Below, piece after piece: positions 7,886 to 16,570 of a DNA stretch of 50,549 bases. The stretch's first letter is position 1, and every line of letters begins with the position of its first letter. A program made the translations under genes and the position numbers. The notes below the pieces were generated by a model that did not search any database, had not been told where the DNA came from, and was given only the letters and a program-made list of their open reading frames with translations. Source of the DNA: Kitasatospora sp. MAA19. Lineage in GTDB: Bacteria > Actinomycetota > Actinomycetes > Streptomycetales > Streptomycetaceae. The stretch spans positions 1-50,549 of the forward strand of contig NZ_JARXYZ010000048.1 in NCBI RefSeq assembly GCF_029894125.1, written 5' to 3'.

Positions 7886-10800
7886 GTGCGGACGAGTCGT
7901 GATCAGGACCCGCTGAGTTTCGCGTTGCTCGGCGAACCGCGTGTGCGGCGCGCCGACACGGACGTAGACCTCGGCAGCCCGCAGCAGCGGTCGGTGCTGG
8001 TCGCCCTGCTGCTGCGCCCGAACGCGGTCGTGACGGGCGACGAGCTGATCGACGACCTGTGGGGAGACGAGCCGCCCGGTGCGCCCGACACCACCTTGCG
8101 CACCTACATGTGGCGGCTGCGGAACCTGCTGGAGCCCGTGCGCGCGAAGCCCACGGTGCTGATCTCCCAGGCGGGCGGCTACCGGCTGGCGATCGCACCG
8201 GACTGCGTGGACCTGTGGCGGGTCAAGCACCTGCAGGAGCTGGCCGGACAGCACGCCGCCGAGCGGCCGGAGGCCGCCCGGTACGCGCTGGGGGAAGCCC
8301 TCGCCCAGTGGCGCGGGGAGCCGCTCGTCGGCCTGCCGGGGCCGCTCATGCGCCGCGAGCGGGAACGGTTGTCGCAGCTGCGCCGCACGCTCCTGGAGGA
8401 GCGCCTCGCCCTCGACGTGGCACTCGGCGCCCCCGCCGACTACCTGCCGGAACTGGAGGAGCTGGCCGGTGACCACCCGTTCAACGAGCGTCTGCAGGAA
8501 CTGCTCATCCGTGCGCTGCACCGGCAGGGCCGTACGCCCGAGGCGCGTGCGGTCCACGACGCGCTTCGATCGCGGCTGGTGGAGCAGCTGGGGATCGAAC
8601 CGGGGCCTGTGCTCACGGAGTTGTGTCACGATCTCGACGTGGAAACCACCGAGCGATCGAGGGCCGCTCTGCCCGGCCCGGACTTACGGCCGGACGCACG
8701 GCCAAGCGCACGACCAGGCGCACCGGCATCGCCCGCGCCGGCCGACCGCGGCGACGGGTGCGACGTCCCGGACCAACTCCCGCCGGACCTGCCGCAGTTC
8801 ACCGGACGGCAGGAGCACGTCGACCGGATCGGACAAGCGCTGACCGGACCGGCGCCGACCGGGCGGACCGGCTCCGGACTGCGGCTGGTGACCGTGACCG
8901 GGATGGCCGGGGTGGGGAAGACGACCCTCGCGGTGCGAGCCGCCCACACCCTGCGCCCGGACTTCCCGGACGGCCGGCTGTACGCGGATCTGCGCGGCGC
9001 CGACCTGGTGCCCGCGAACGCGTCCGACATCCTGGCGGACTTCCTGACGGCGCTCGGCATCCGGGCGGACGTCGTGCCCAAGGACCTCGACGGCAGGTCC
9101 GCGCTGTTCCGGACGGTCTGCGCGGGACGACGGCTGCTCATCCTCCTGGACAACGCCGGCGACGACGCCCAGATCCAGCCATTGCTGCCCGGCTCGTCCG
9201 ACTGCGCGGTGATCGTCACTCGCCGCACGGCGCTCACCGGTGTGCCGTCGGTCCTGCACGTCGCGTTGGAGGTGTTCAGCGAGCACGAGGCGATCAGCCT
9301 GCTCGACTCCGTCATCGGCGCGGCACGCCGGGCCGAACAGACCCCCCAGGCCAGGATGCTGGTCGACGCCTGCGGCCGACTCCCCCTGGCCGTACGGATC
9401 GCCGGGGCCCGGCTCGCCGCCGCCCCGGACCAGCCGATCGCCGATCTCGTACGGTGCCTGGCCGACGACCGCGAGGGCATCGCCGCGCTCCGCACCAGCG
9501 ACCTGGCGATCGAGCAGGTCTTCGAGCTCAGCTACCGGCTGCTCCCGGCGTCACCGGCCACCGCATTCAGGATGCTCTCCTGGGCGGAACCCGACGTCGG
9601 TCTGGCGCAGGCGGCCGCAGTCCTGGGCCTGGCGGAGGACGAGACGGAGCGGCTCGCGGAGTCGCTGGTGGACCAGGCGCTGCTGGAGTCGACGGGCGCC
9701 GGGCGCTACCGCTACCACGACCTGGTGCGCGCCTTCGCCCGCCGGACGTCGCTGCGGACCGACGAACACGAACGGGCCACCGCCCGGCAGCGGCTGCTGG
9801 CCCAGCTGCTCACGTGCGCCCGCGCGGCCTTCGCACTCGCCGTGCCCGGCGATCCGCTCGCCGACGTCTTCGGCGAGCCGCTTCAGCAGCAGGACGGCCG
9901 TCCGGGCTTCTCGGTCTCCGCGGATGCCACGGGCTCCCCGGATTCCACGGTCTTCGCGGATTCCACGGTCTTCGCGGTCTTCGCGGATCTGGCGGAGGCC
10001 CGGCGGTGGGCGCGGACCGAGACACCCGGCGCCGTGGCGCTCGCGGCCGCCATCGCGACGGACACCCTGCACGGCGTCGCCGACGACAAGTCGGCGGCGA
10101 CGCCAGAACTACGGTCGGCCGTCGACCTGCTGATCGCCCTCAGCCCGCTCGGCCTCGGCGGCGTCGGCGGCCGGGCGGAGGACGCGACCCGCATGCTGAT
10201 GGCCGCCGCGGTCGAGGGCGGCGACCGTTTTGCGGAGGGCCGATCGCGGTTCCTGCTCGGCACGGTCCTGCTGGCCCGGGCCCGGCTCGGCGAGGCCGAA
10301 GCGCAAGCCCGGCAGGCCGCGCAGGCCTGCCGGGAGGCGGCCGATCCGGCCGTTCTCAGGCAAGCCCTCAACGACCTCGGCCTCATCGCCCAGGCCGAGG
10401 GCCGGCACGAGGAAGCGATCACCGCCTTCGACGAGGCGGTGGCCCTCGCCCGGCGACTCGGCCACCGTTCCGGTGAGGTGGCGAGCGCCGCGAACGCGGC
10501 CCTGTCCCGCATCCGCACCGGTCACGCGGCCAGGGCGGTGCAGACCTGTCGGCGGATGCTCACCGGACCCGGGGAAGGCGCCGGATCCGGGGAAGCCGTC
10601 GGACCTGGGGGAGCCGTCGACGCCGCGATGACCGCATACGTGCACTACGTCCTCGGCCTCGCCTACCAGGAGCTGGGCCGACTCGACGACGCCGCGGCGC
10701 AGCTGCGGTCCTGCATCGGCTGCGCGAGCGCCATCGGCGATCACGACCGCGAGTCGGCCGCCCGAAGCCGTCTGGCCGATGTCCTGCGCCTGCTCGGACG

Positions 10801-11035
10801 GCTCGACGAGGCCGTGCACCAGGCGGAGCGGGCAGTGGAGCTCGCGGAGAAAGGTGGGCGACAGCGCGAACGCGCCCTCGCCCACCTGGTGCTGGCCCAC
10901 GCGATGACCGCCCGCAGCGACCACCGCGCCGCGCAGGATCAGGAGACGAAGGCGCGCCTACTGCTCGGTCGGCCGAGCACTCCGGAGACCGCCGGCACGA
11001 CGTCGATGCTGACCGCCCTGGCCACCGCCGACTGA
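7886..11035 (+). CDS. SARP-family regulator with NB-ARC and TPR domains (SARP2, AfsR-like)
   Basis: AfsR-type regulator of 1049 aa. The winged helix is at about 12-105, the bacterial activation domain at about 110-255, a low-complexity linker at 260-300, NB-ARC at about 303-590 with Walker A GMAGVGKT at 339-346 and LLILLDNAGD as Walker B, and TPR repeats from about 760 to 1040. The GTG start has a strong GGAGAAGGGG site five bases upstream; the open frame runs further upstream without SARP features. Leu267 is encoded by TTA, rare in streptomycetes and read by the bldA tRNA, suggesting developmental control of translation. Within the region after NB-ARC an 18-bp tandem repeat is present. The regulated genes are unknown. 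Confidence 0.92.
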   Translation: MRTSRDQDPLSFALLGEPRVRRADTDVDLGSPQQRSVLVALLLRPNAVVTGDELIDDLWGDEPPGAPDTTLRTYMWRLRNLLEPVRAKPTVLISQAGGYRLAIAPDCVDLWRVKHLQELAGQHAAERPEAARYALGEALAQWRGEPLVGLPGPLMRRERERLSQLRRTLLEERLALDVALGAPADYLPELEELAGDHPFNERLQELLIRALHRQGRTPEARAVHDALRSRLVEQLGIEPGPVLTELCHDLDVETTERSRAALPGPDLRPDARPSARPGAPASPAPADRGDGCDVPDQLPPDLPQFTGRQEHVDRIGQALTGPAPTGRTGSGLRLVTVTGMAGVGKTTLAVRAAHTLRPDFPDGRLYADLRGADLVPANASDILADFLTALGIRADVVPKDLDGRSALFRTVCAGRRLLILLDNAGDDAQIQPLLPGSSDCAVIVTRRTALTGVPSVLHVALEVFSEHEAISLLDSVIGAARRAEQTPQARMLVDACGRLPLAVRIAGARLAAAPDQPIADLVRCLADDREGIAALRTSDLAIEQVFELSYRLLPASPATAFRMLSWAEPDVGLAQAAAVLGLAEDETERLAESLVDQALLESTGAGRYRYHDLVRAFARRTSLRTDEHERATARQRLLAQLLTCARAAFALAVPGDPLADVFGEPLQQQDGRPGFSVSADATGSPDSTVFADSTVFAVFADLAEARRWARTETPGAVALAAAIATDTLHGVADDKSAATPELRSAVDLLIALSPLGLGGVGGRAEDATRMLMAAAVEGGDRFAEGRSRFLLGTVLLARARLGEAEAQARQAAQACREAADPAVLRQALNDLGLIAQAEGRHEEAITAFDEAVALARRLGHRSGEVASAANAALSRIRTGHAARAVQTCRRMLTGPGEGAGSGEAVGPGGAVDAAMTAYVHYVLGLAYQELGRLDDAAAQLRSCIGCASAIGDHDRESAARSRLADVLRLLGRLDEAVHQAERAVELAEKGGRQRERALAHLVLAHAMTARSDHRAAQDQETKARLLLGRPSTPETAGTTSMLTALATAD
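8684..8686 (+). promoter_or_regulatory. TTA (bldA-type) codon in SARP2
   Basis: In frame with the GTG at 7886, codon 267 is TTA (Leu), in the variable linker between the activation and NB-ARC domains. I noticed no other in-frame TTA while reading the window, though I did not count exhaustively. In Streptomyces TTA codons make translation depend on the bldA leucyl-tRNA, which accumulates late in growth. Confidence 0.85.
9923..9976 (+). repeat. 18-bp in-frame tandem repeat in SARP2
   Basis: Two identical 18-bp units (9941-9958 and 9959-9976) follow a degenerate third (9923-9940). They encode a repeated DSTVFA hexapeptide in the region between the NB-ARC and TPR parts. This looks like a slippage-generated linker of variable length. 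Confidence 0.8.
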
Positions 11036-11040
11036 ACCCC

Positions 11041-11256
11041 TCACACCCCCGGAGGAAGGACGAGGCCGGTCCCGTTCCACACGATGTGCCCCGACAGGCA
11101 GTGCACGTTGGCAGACCCGCCGCAGACCTGCGCCGACGGCGCGGTCGGCGAGCTCTGCCGCACGGGATCTCCCGCGTTCACGGCCATGGCACCCAGGGCC
11201 GACACCAGAACCGCCGCACCGGCAACAGCCGTGCGGACGAGGATCGTTCGAAACAC
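11041..11256 (-). CDS. Small secreted protein with two cysteines
   Basis: Hypothetical 71-aa protein with an N-terminal signal peptide (basic start, hydrophobic core AVAGAAVLVSALGAMAV) and a short mature part containing VCGGSANVHC and a hydrophobic C-terminus. The two cysteines could form a disulfide loop. I chose the GTG at 11256 because AGGGAG lies eight bases upstream; the GTG at 11265 would overlap that site. It is convergent with SARP2, with only 5 bp between the stops. Function is unknown. Confidence 0.6.
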   Translation of the reverse strand: MFRTILVRTAVAGAAVLVSALGAMAVNAGDPVRQSSPTAPSAQVCGGSANVHCLSGHIVWNGTGLVLPPGV

Positions 11257-11521
11257 GGAAGACACTCCCTACTCATCTGTAACAAGGCGTCCGAACGTTC
11301 GCAGGAGCCGGTAGACAGCGCATCAACGTGCCTTTGACCCCGGCGCGGGGCGGGACGCGACGGGACGACCCGGCCCGGACACGGGCATCGACGGTCGTCA
11401 GGGGTGCCGGGCAGGCGTACCTCGCGGAGGGCGGGACCGGTGCTTCGACGGCGTGCGCCGGTCATCGACGCCAAGTGTTGATCAAATGTCCATCCGCGCT
11501 TCGTAAAGTCGCGCCCGCTTC

Positions 11522-12613
11522 ATGTCGTCAACGGCGGGAAAGAAATGCACCACACGTCACCACGCTTCAACCACCCCCCGAGCGGGGTTCCACGGCACCG
11601 GCCGGCCGGTCGGCGCCGGGTCGAACCCGCTGTGGCACACCAAGAACCTCCAGGACGGCCGCACTCCCGGCTACCTGAGGTCCTACGGCGTCGACACCGG
11701 CCTGCCGAGCGGGCAGCTGACCGGGAGCTACGCGCCGAAGTGCTCGGACGCGCTCCAGGCGCCCTGGCTGTGGAACGACACCAAGAAGGTGTTCCTGTCC
11801 ACCGAGAACGAGAAGTCGATCGACGCCAAGGCCCGCTACATCGTCGACAAGGGCATCGGCGGCGCGATGATCTGGGAGCTCGCCGGTGACTACGCCCAAC
11901 GGCCGGGCGGGGAATGGGGCATGGGCTACGACCTGACCACCCGTCTGGACAACGCCTTCAAGGGTGCCGGAGCCGCCGGCAGCACGAAGGCCGGCGGCCG
12001 GCCGCAGCCGGCCGAGGTGATCGACGTGAAGGCCGAACTGGTGGAATTCCCCACCGGGGAGAACGACTTCTACCCGGTCCAGCCGAAGCTGCGGATCACC
12101 AACAACTCCGGCGTCACGCTGGCCCAGGGCACCGAGATCGCCCTCGACCTGCCCACCTCGATGCCGCCGATCGTCAAGGACAACGACTACAAGGAGATGA
12201 AGGGCCTCGCACCCGGCCACACCGGCCCCAACACGGGCGGCCTGAAAGGGGACTTCCACCGGCTCACCCTCACCCTCGGCTACTGCGAGGACCTGGCGCC
12301 GGGCGCCTCCCGGGACATCGACCTGAAGTACTACCTCCCGATCACCGGGCCGTCCAACGTGACGTTCAGGATCGGCGGACGGGAGTACGGCTCGACCGGG
12401 GACCAGCGTCGCGACGTCCGGACGGTGACGCCGCCGGCCCCCGCCACGGGCAGCTCCTGCCAGGCCCCGGACTGGCGCCAGGGCCAGGTCTACCGGCCCG
12501 ACGGCGGACGGCTGTGGCGGATGTACGACAAGGGTGCTGCGGGGCCGGCCGGTCAGCGGCCGGCGGCGGCCTGCCGGATGAGGTCGGCCACCGCGGCGGG
12601 CTGGGAGACGTAG
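11522..12613 (+). pseudogene. GH18 chitinase remnant, truncated at both ends
   Basis: Broken gene for a secreted family-18 chitinase. Chitinase-like sequence runs from about 11582 to 12535. It includes the C-terminal barrel segment (WLWND, VFLSTENEKSIDAKARYIVD, GAMIWELAGDYA), then a beta-sandwich/CBM-like module (about 12000-12440) and the beginning of a chitin-binding module (DWRQGQVYRPDGG). The catalytic DxxDxDxE motif and the signal peptide are missing; the 255 bp upstream shows no trace of them. The last 25 codons before the stop are not chitinase-like and run into the 3' end of the opposing hydrolase gene. Both ends therefore look like deletion joints. A short ORF may still be translated from the ATG at 11522, but an active enzyme is very unlikely. 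Confidence 0.75.
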
Positions 12614-13248
12614 ACGGCGTGGCTGCCGGGGACCTCGACCGTTGTGGCACCGGCCCGCTCGGCCATGGCGCGCTGGGCCGGCGGCGGGATCATGCGGTCG
12701 TCGGTCGCGACCAGGTACCAGGCGGGCTTCATGCGCCAAGCGGGCTGGAACGCGGCCCCGTTGAGGGCCTCGACGCCCCAGGGGACCTGGGAGTCGGCCA
12801 TGAACGCGGCCAGGTCCGCGGGGACGTCCGCGGCGAAGGAGGCGGCGAACCGGCTCCGGTCCAGGAACAGGAAGCCGTCCCGGGGCGGCAGGATCGGCGG
12901 CACCGGGGCGCCGGGCGGCGGGTCGGCGATGAGGCTGCCCACCGACTCGCCCTTGTCGGGGGCGAACGCGGCGATGTAGACGAGTGCGGCCACCTTCTCG
13001 TGGTTGCCGGCCTCGGTGATCACGACGCCGCCGTAGGAGTGGCCGACCAGGACGGCCGGTCCGTCGAGGGCGTCGAGGACCTGGTGGGTGGCGGCGACGT
13101 CGCCCTCCAGCGACAGCGTCGGGTTCTGCACGATGCTGACGCGGTAGCCCTCCCCGGTCAGCTGCTCGTACACCCCCTGCCACCCGGAGCCGTCGACGAA
13201 GCCCCCGTGGACCAGGACGACGTTCGTGGGTCGTGCGTTCTCGCTCAT
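12553..13248 (-). CDS. Alpha/beta fold hydrolase
   Basis: Protein of 231 aa with the alpha/beta-hydrolase layout: VVLVHGGFVDGSGW near residues 10-23 (oxyanion loop), nucleophile elbow GHSYGG with Ser71, an acidic residue in VATDDRMIPP near 182, and catalytic His210 in GSHAVYVSQP. No signal peptide, so cytoplasmic. The family is broad (esterases, lactonases, haloperoxidase-like enzymes) and the substrate cannot be predicted. Start ATG at 13248 has AGGAGAAG just upstream; the frame is open much further but that part runs opposite the LuxR gene and is a shadow. A palindrome lies about 11 bp upstream of the start, which suggests repression, as is common for stand-alone hydrolases of this type. 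Confidence 0.9.
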   Translation of the reverse strand: MSENARPTNVVLVHGGFVDGSGWQGVYEQLTGEGYRVSIVQNPTLSLEGDVAATHQVLDALDGPAVLVGHSYGGVVITEAGNHEKVAALVYIAAFAPDKGESVGSLIADPPPGAPVPPILPPRDGFLFLDRSRFAASFAADVPADLAAFMADSQVPWGVEALNGAAFQPAWRMKPAWYLVATDDRMIPPPAQRAMAERAGATTVEVPGSHAVYVSQPAAVADLIRQAAAGR

Positions 13249-13258
13249 CACTTCTCCT

Positions 13259-13272
13259 GTACTGATCTGTAC
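13259..13272 (-). promoter_or_regulatory. Candidate operator upstream of the hydrolase gene
   Basis: GTAC-T-GATC-T-GTAC is palindromic except at the two T positions and sits 11 bp upstream of the start codon, where a TetR-type repressor could block transcription or the ribosome site. The cognate regulator is not obvious. Confidence 0.4.
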
Positions 13273-13403
13273 GCATCGGACGGACGAGGTCACGTGGAGA
13301 ACGGTAGGAGTGAGGGCGGGGCGGTCGATTCCGTCATGTGACGTACTTCGGGGAAGAGGGAGGAGGGGCAGCGGGAGGGGGAGGACCGGAACCATCGACG
13401 GAC

Positions 13404-16196
13404 CTATCCCTCCTGGACCTGGTCGAGTGCGTCCCGCAGGGCGGCCCGGGAGGTGACACCCAGCTTCGGGAACAGCTGGTAGAGATGGGTGGAGACGGTC
13501 CGCGGAGACAGGAAGAGCCGCTCGCCGATCTGCTTGTTGGACAGGCCTGCGGCCGCCAGCTCCGCGATCTCCCGCTGCTGCGGCGTCAGCGAGACGCCCG
13601 TAGTCCTGGTCCGGGCGCGCACCGGGCTGCCGCAGGCGCGTAGCTCCTTGTCGGCCCGGTCGGTCCACGGGTCGGCACCGAGCCGCCGGAACACGTCCGC
13701 GGCAGCGCCCAGGTGGGGGCGGGCCCGGGCCGAGGCCCTGCCGCGGCGGAGCCGCTCGCCGAAGTACAGCTGGATGCGGGCGTGGTCGAACGGCCAGCGC
13801 TCGGCCCCCTCGACGGCCAGGGCCTCGCCGAACCTGCGGACGGCCTCCTCGTCGTCCTCGGTGGCCAGGGCGGCGGAGGCGAGCAGGACCATGCGCAACC
13901 GCGGTGACACGGCGTCCAGTCCGGCCTCCCGGGCCGCTCTGATGTGGTCGACGGCCTTCTCGCGCCGGCCGGTTCGCACCGCGGCCTCGACCGTGTCGAG
14001 GACCACCCACAGCGCGTGCCCGGTGAACGGCGACAGCGATCCGACCGGCGTGATGGTGTCGGCGTGCCGGTAGGCCGCTTCGACATCGCCCTGCGACAGG
14101 GCGATCAGCGTCCTGGCATGGGCGGCGTAGCAGCGGACGGCGTTGGCGCGGCGGGACCCGGCCCACTGGTCCATCCGGTCGGCGAACGCGCGGGCGGTCG
14201 CGAAGTCGCCGCAGGCCGCGGACACGCAGGCCAGCACGAACGTGCCGGTCCAGGAACGCAGCGGATAGTCGAACTCCGCACACAGGCTCAGCCCGTGGTG
14301 GGCCACCCGTCGAAGCTCCGACCATTCGCCGGTGAACCAGGCATGGCTGCTCCACAGGAAGGAGGCCTGGATGGCGGGGAAGATGTTCTCGCCGGTGCGT
14401 CCGCCCCGGGCCGTACGCCGCAGCGGCTCCTCCAACGCACCGAGGCGGTCCGCGTAGGCGCCGGCCGTACCGATCCGCACGATCCGGATCGGATCCGACG
14501 TGCCGGGCAGTGCCGCGATGGCGGCGTCGAGCCGGGCCCAGTCGGACGGGCGGGCCCGGGCGGGGTCGGCGAAGGTGGCCCGCAACAACTGCACGGTGTC
14601 CGGGACCGAGGTGCACTTCGCGAGCGCCTCGTCGAAGTCCGGCCACAACTCGGGCCTGCCGCCGTAGACGCACACCATCAGCAGGGTGGACAGCGCTTCG
14701 AGCACGGTGGCGTCGGTCGGGTCGTAGGGTGCGGGCTGGAGGGCGATCGCACCGCTGAGCAGGCGGTGCGCGGTGTCGATGTCTCCGTAGCTGTTGAGCA
14801 GGTACAACGCGGCAGCCACCGCGGCGGCCAGGGAGTCGGCATGCGGGGCGGCCTGTCGCGCGTCGTCCAGCAGGCGCGGCACGTCACGCAGGTCGCCGGT
14901 GAGGTTCGCGCCGACGTACGCCGCCTTGGCCAGCCGTCTGGCCTGCTCGGACCTGGCCGGGCTCAGCTCGGCGGCCCGCACCAGCGCCGCCACCGCGTTC
15001 GGCCCGTCGCCGCGGCGGGCGCTGACGTCGGCGGCCTCCTCGAGGAGGGCCGCGATCTGTTCGTCGGGTTCGACGGTGGCCTGCGCCAGGTGCCAGGCCC
15101 GCTGCTCGGGGACCCCGGTCCACGCCTGCGCGAGTGCGCGGTGGACGTTGCGTCGCTGGTCGCTGGTCGAGAGGTCCACCACCGCCGAGCGCATGAGCGA
15201 GTGCCGGAATCCCAGCCGGCCGGTCGTGTCGTCGACGTGGACGAGCTGAACGCGCTCCGCGGGAGCCAGGTGCTTCAGGCTGCACCGCCCGGCCACCGCC
15301 CGGCGGACGATCCGCAGGTTGCCGCTGCCCTCCAACGCCGCCACGAGCAGGAGGTGCCGGGTGGCCGCCGGCAGAGTCGTGATGCGGGAGGCGAACGTCG
15401 ACTGGAGCCGTCGGGTCAGCGGTATGCGAGCGGGCAGGGCCTGGGACGCGGCCCGCTGGGGATCGGTCAGGGCGGCCGGGAGCTCCAGCAGCGCCAGCGG
15501 ATTGCCTTCGGCATCCGCCATCAGGCGCCGTCGGACCCGGGGGGCGAGCGCCGGGAAGCGACGGCGGAGCAACGCCTCGGAGGCGTCCTCGCTCAGCGGA
15601 CCCAGCTCGTGCAGCGGAAGTCCGCTGTAGTCGAAGAAGCTCTCGTCCCCGGGTCTGGCCGCACAGAGCATCCCCGCGCCGGTGCCCGGCAGCTGACGGG
15701 CTACCTGCCCCAGCACGACGGCACTGGCCCGGTCCAGCCACTGCACGTCGTCCAGCACCAGCAGGGTGGGCAGGTCGCGGGAGAGGTCCGCGAGCAGCGA
15801 CACCACGGCCTCGGTGACCGCGTCGTGCCCGGGTGCCGTGCCCCGCTCGAAGCCCAGGGCCGCGGCGAGGACGGGTACGCCTGCCGCTTCCGATCGGCTC
15901 TCGGGTGCCGAGGCCAGCAACTGCCGGAGAGCGCCGTAGCCGGCCTGCGCCCGGTACTGCACACCCACGGTCTGCAGTACCCGCACCCCTGCGGCCTCGG
16001 TCTCCCGGGCGACCGCGGCGAGCAGTGCCGTCTTCCCGACTCCCGGCTCCCCCAGCAGCACCAGCGATCCACCGGCACGCGGGATGCCGGCGAGGAAGGC
16101 ACCGACCCGCTCCCGGTCGGCCTCGCGGCCGATCAGGGCGCCGTCCCCGTCGTCCGAACTGCCGGACGTGGTGGGACCGGTGGCTCCGTCTCCCAT
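13404..16196 (-). CDS. LuxR-family regulator of the large ATP-binding (LAL) type
   Basis: Regulator of 930 aa. An AAA/STAND ATPase domain occupies the N-terminal third (Walker A GEPGVGKT at 49-56, Walker B LLVLDDVQWLD), helical repeats fill the middle, and the last 65 residues form a LuxR/GerE helix-turn-helix (LTPQQREIAELAAAGLSNKQ, then LFLSPRTVSTHL). LAL proteins are ATP-dependent activators such as MalT and the regulators of polyketide clusters. I chose the ATG at 16196 because GGGGAGGTG lies six bases upstream and the upstream in-frame extension has no LAL sequence. It lies upstream of and in the same direction as the hydrolase gene (155 bp gap), and is divergent from the surface-protein gene. 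Either could be its target, unproven. Confidence 0.92.
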   Translation of the reverse strand: MGDGATGPTTSGSSDDGDGALIGREADRERVGAFLAGIPRAGGSLVLLGEPGVGKTALLAAVARETEAAGVRVLQTVGVQYRAQAGYGALRQLLASAPESRSEAAGVPVLAAALGFERGTAPGHDAVTEAVVSLLADLSRDLPTLLVLDDVQWLDRASAVVLGQVARQLPGTGAGMLCAARPGDESFFDYSGLPLHELGPLSEDASEALLRRRFPALAPRVRRRLMADAEGNPLALLELPAALTDPQRAASQALPARIPLTRRLQSTFASRITTLPAATRHLLLVAALEGSGNLRIVRRAVAGRCSLKHLAPAERVQLVHVDDTTGRLGFRHSLMRSAVVDLSTSDQRRNVHRALAQAWTGVPEQRAWHLAQATVEPDEQIAALLEEAADVSARRGDGPNAVAALVRAAELSPARSEQARRLAKAAYVGANLTGDLRDVPRLLDDARQAAPHADSLAAAVAAALYLLNSYGDIDTAHRLLSGAIALQPAPYDPTDATVLEALSTLLMVCVYGGRPELWPDFDEALAKCTSVPDTVQLLRATFADPARARPSDWARLDAAIAALPGTSDPIRIVRIGTAGAYADRLGALEEPLRRTARGGRTGENIFPAIQASFLWSSHAWFTGEWSELRRVAHHGLSLCAEFDYPLRSWTGTFVLACVSAACGDFATARAFADRMDQWAGSRRANAVRCYAAHARTLIALSQGDVEAAYRHADTITPVGSLSPFTGHALWVVLDTVEAAVRTGRREKAVDHIRAAREAGLDAVSPRLRMVLLASAALATEDDEEAVRRFGEALAVEGAERWPFDHARIQLYFGERLRRGRASARARPHLGAAADVFRRLGADPWTDRADKELRACGSPVRARTRTTGVSLTPQQREIAELAAAGLSNKQIGERLFLSPRTVSTHLYQLFPKLGVTSRAALRDALDQVQEG

Positions 16197-16570
16197 GACT
16201 GCACCTCCCCGGAGCGGCGATCGTCGAGACCCCCATGGCCGCCAGGGACACCGTAGTGACATAGTCGGCCGCTGTCCGGTGGGTGCGCCGATCTCCCGGG
16301 CGCCCCGGGTGCGAGTGACGCCGCCGCTTCCGGGCGCCTCGCCATGGCTATTCGTCGACTTTCCGACGGAAGGGCAGTCGGCTATGTCGAGGAAACCATG
16401 CGAATCCGTGTTCGCAGCCGCCCGCCTGTATCTGATGTGACGCCAAAATCTCCATTATGCCTGCGACTTGCGCAAGGCGCCTTTAAGCTTCGGTTAAAAG
16501 GCGGTTCTCCGTCACTCCGGGGACTTCTCGCGAGTCCGGGCACAGGCCTTCTCGACGATGAGAGTGGGTA
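16197..16570. other. Divergent intergenic region (LuxR regulator / surface protein)
   Basis: A 374-bp gene-free stretch, notably AT-richer between 16380 and 16510. It contains the short repeat CGTCG-N6-CGACG near 16353-16368 and an imperfect hairpin, CGCCTTTAA (16478-16486) pairing with TTAAAAGGCG (16494-16503) with one bulged A, in the likely leader of the surface-protein mRNA. I see no known riboswitch core. It should carry both divergent promoters. Confidence 0.5.

Noticed and set aside
11266..11521. The missing 5' half of the chitinase
   Set aside because: No frame carries the DxxDxDxE catalytic motif or a signal peptide; the region is not chitinase-like.
13944..16256. 770-codon forward frame opposite the LuxR gene
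   Set aside because: Antisense shadow; the minus strand carries Walker A, Walker B and the LuxR helix-turn-helix.
16441..16510. Possible riboswitch (c-di-AMP type) in the leader of the surface-protein gene
   Set aside because: The AT-rich imperfect hairpin lacks the conserved core I would expect; listed only as part of the intergenic region.
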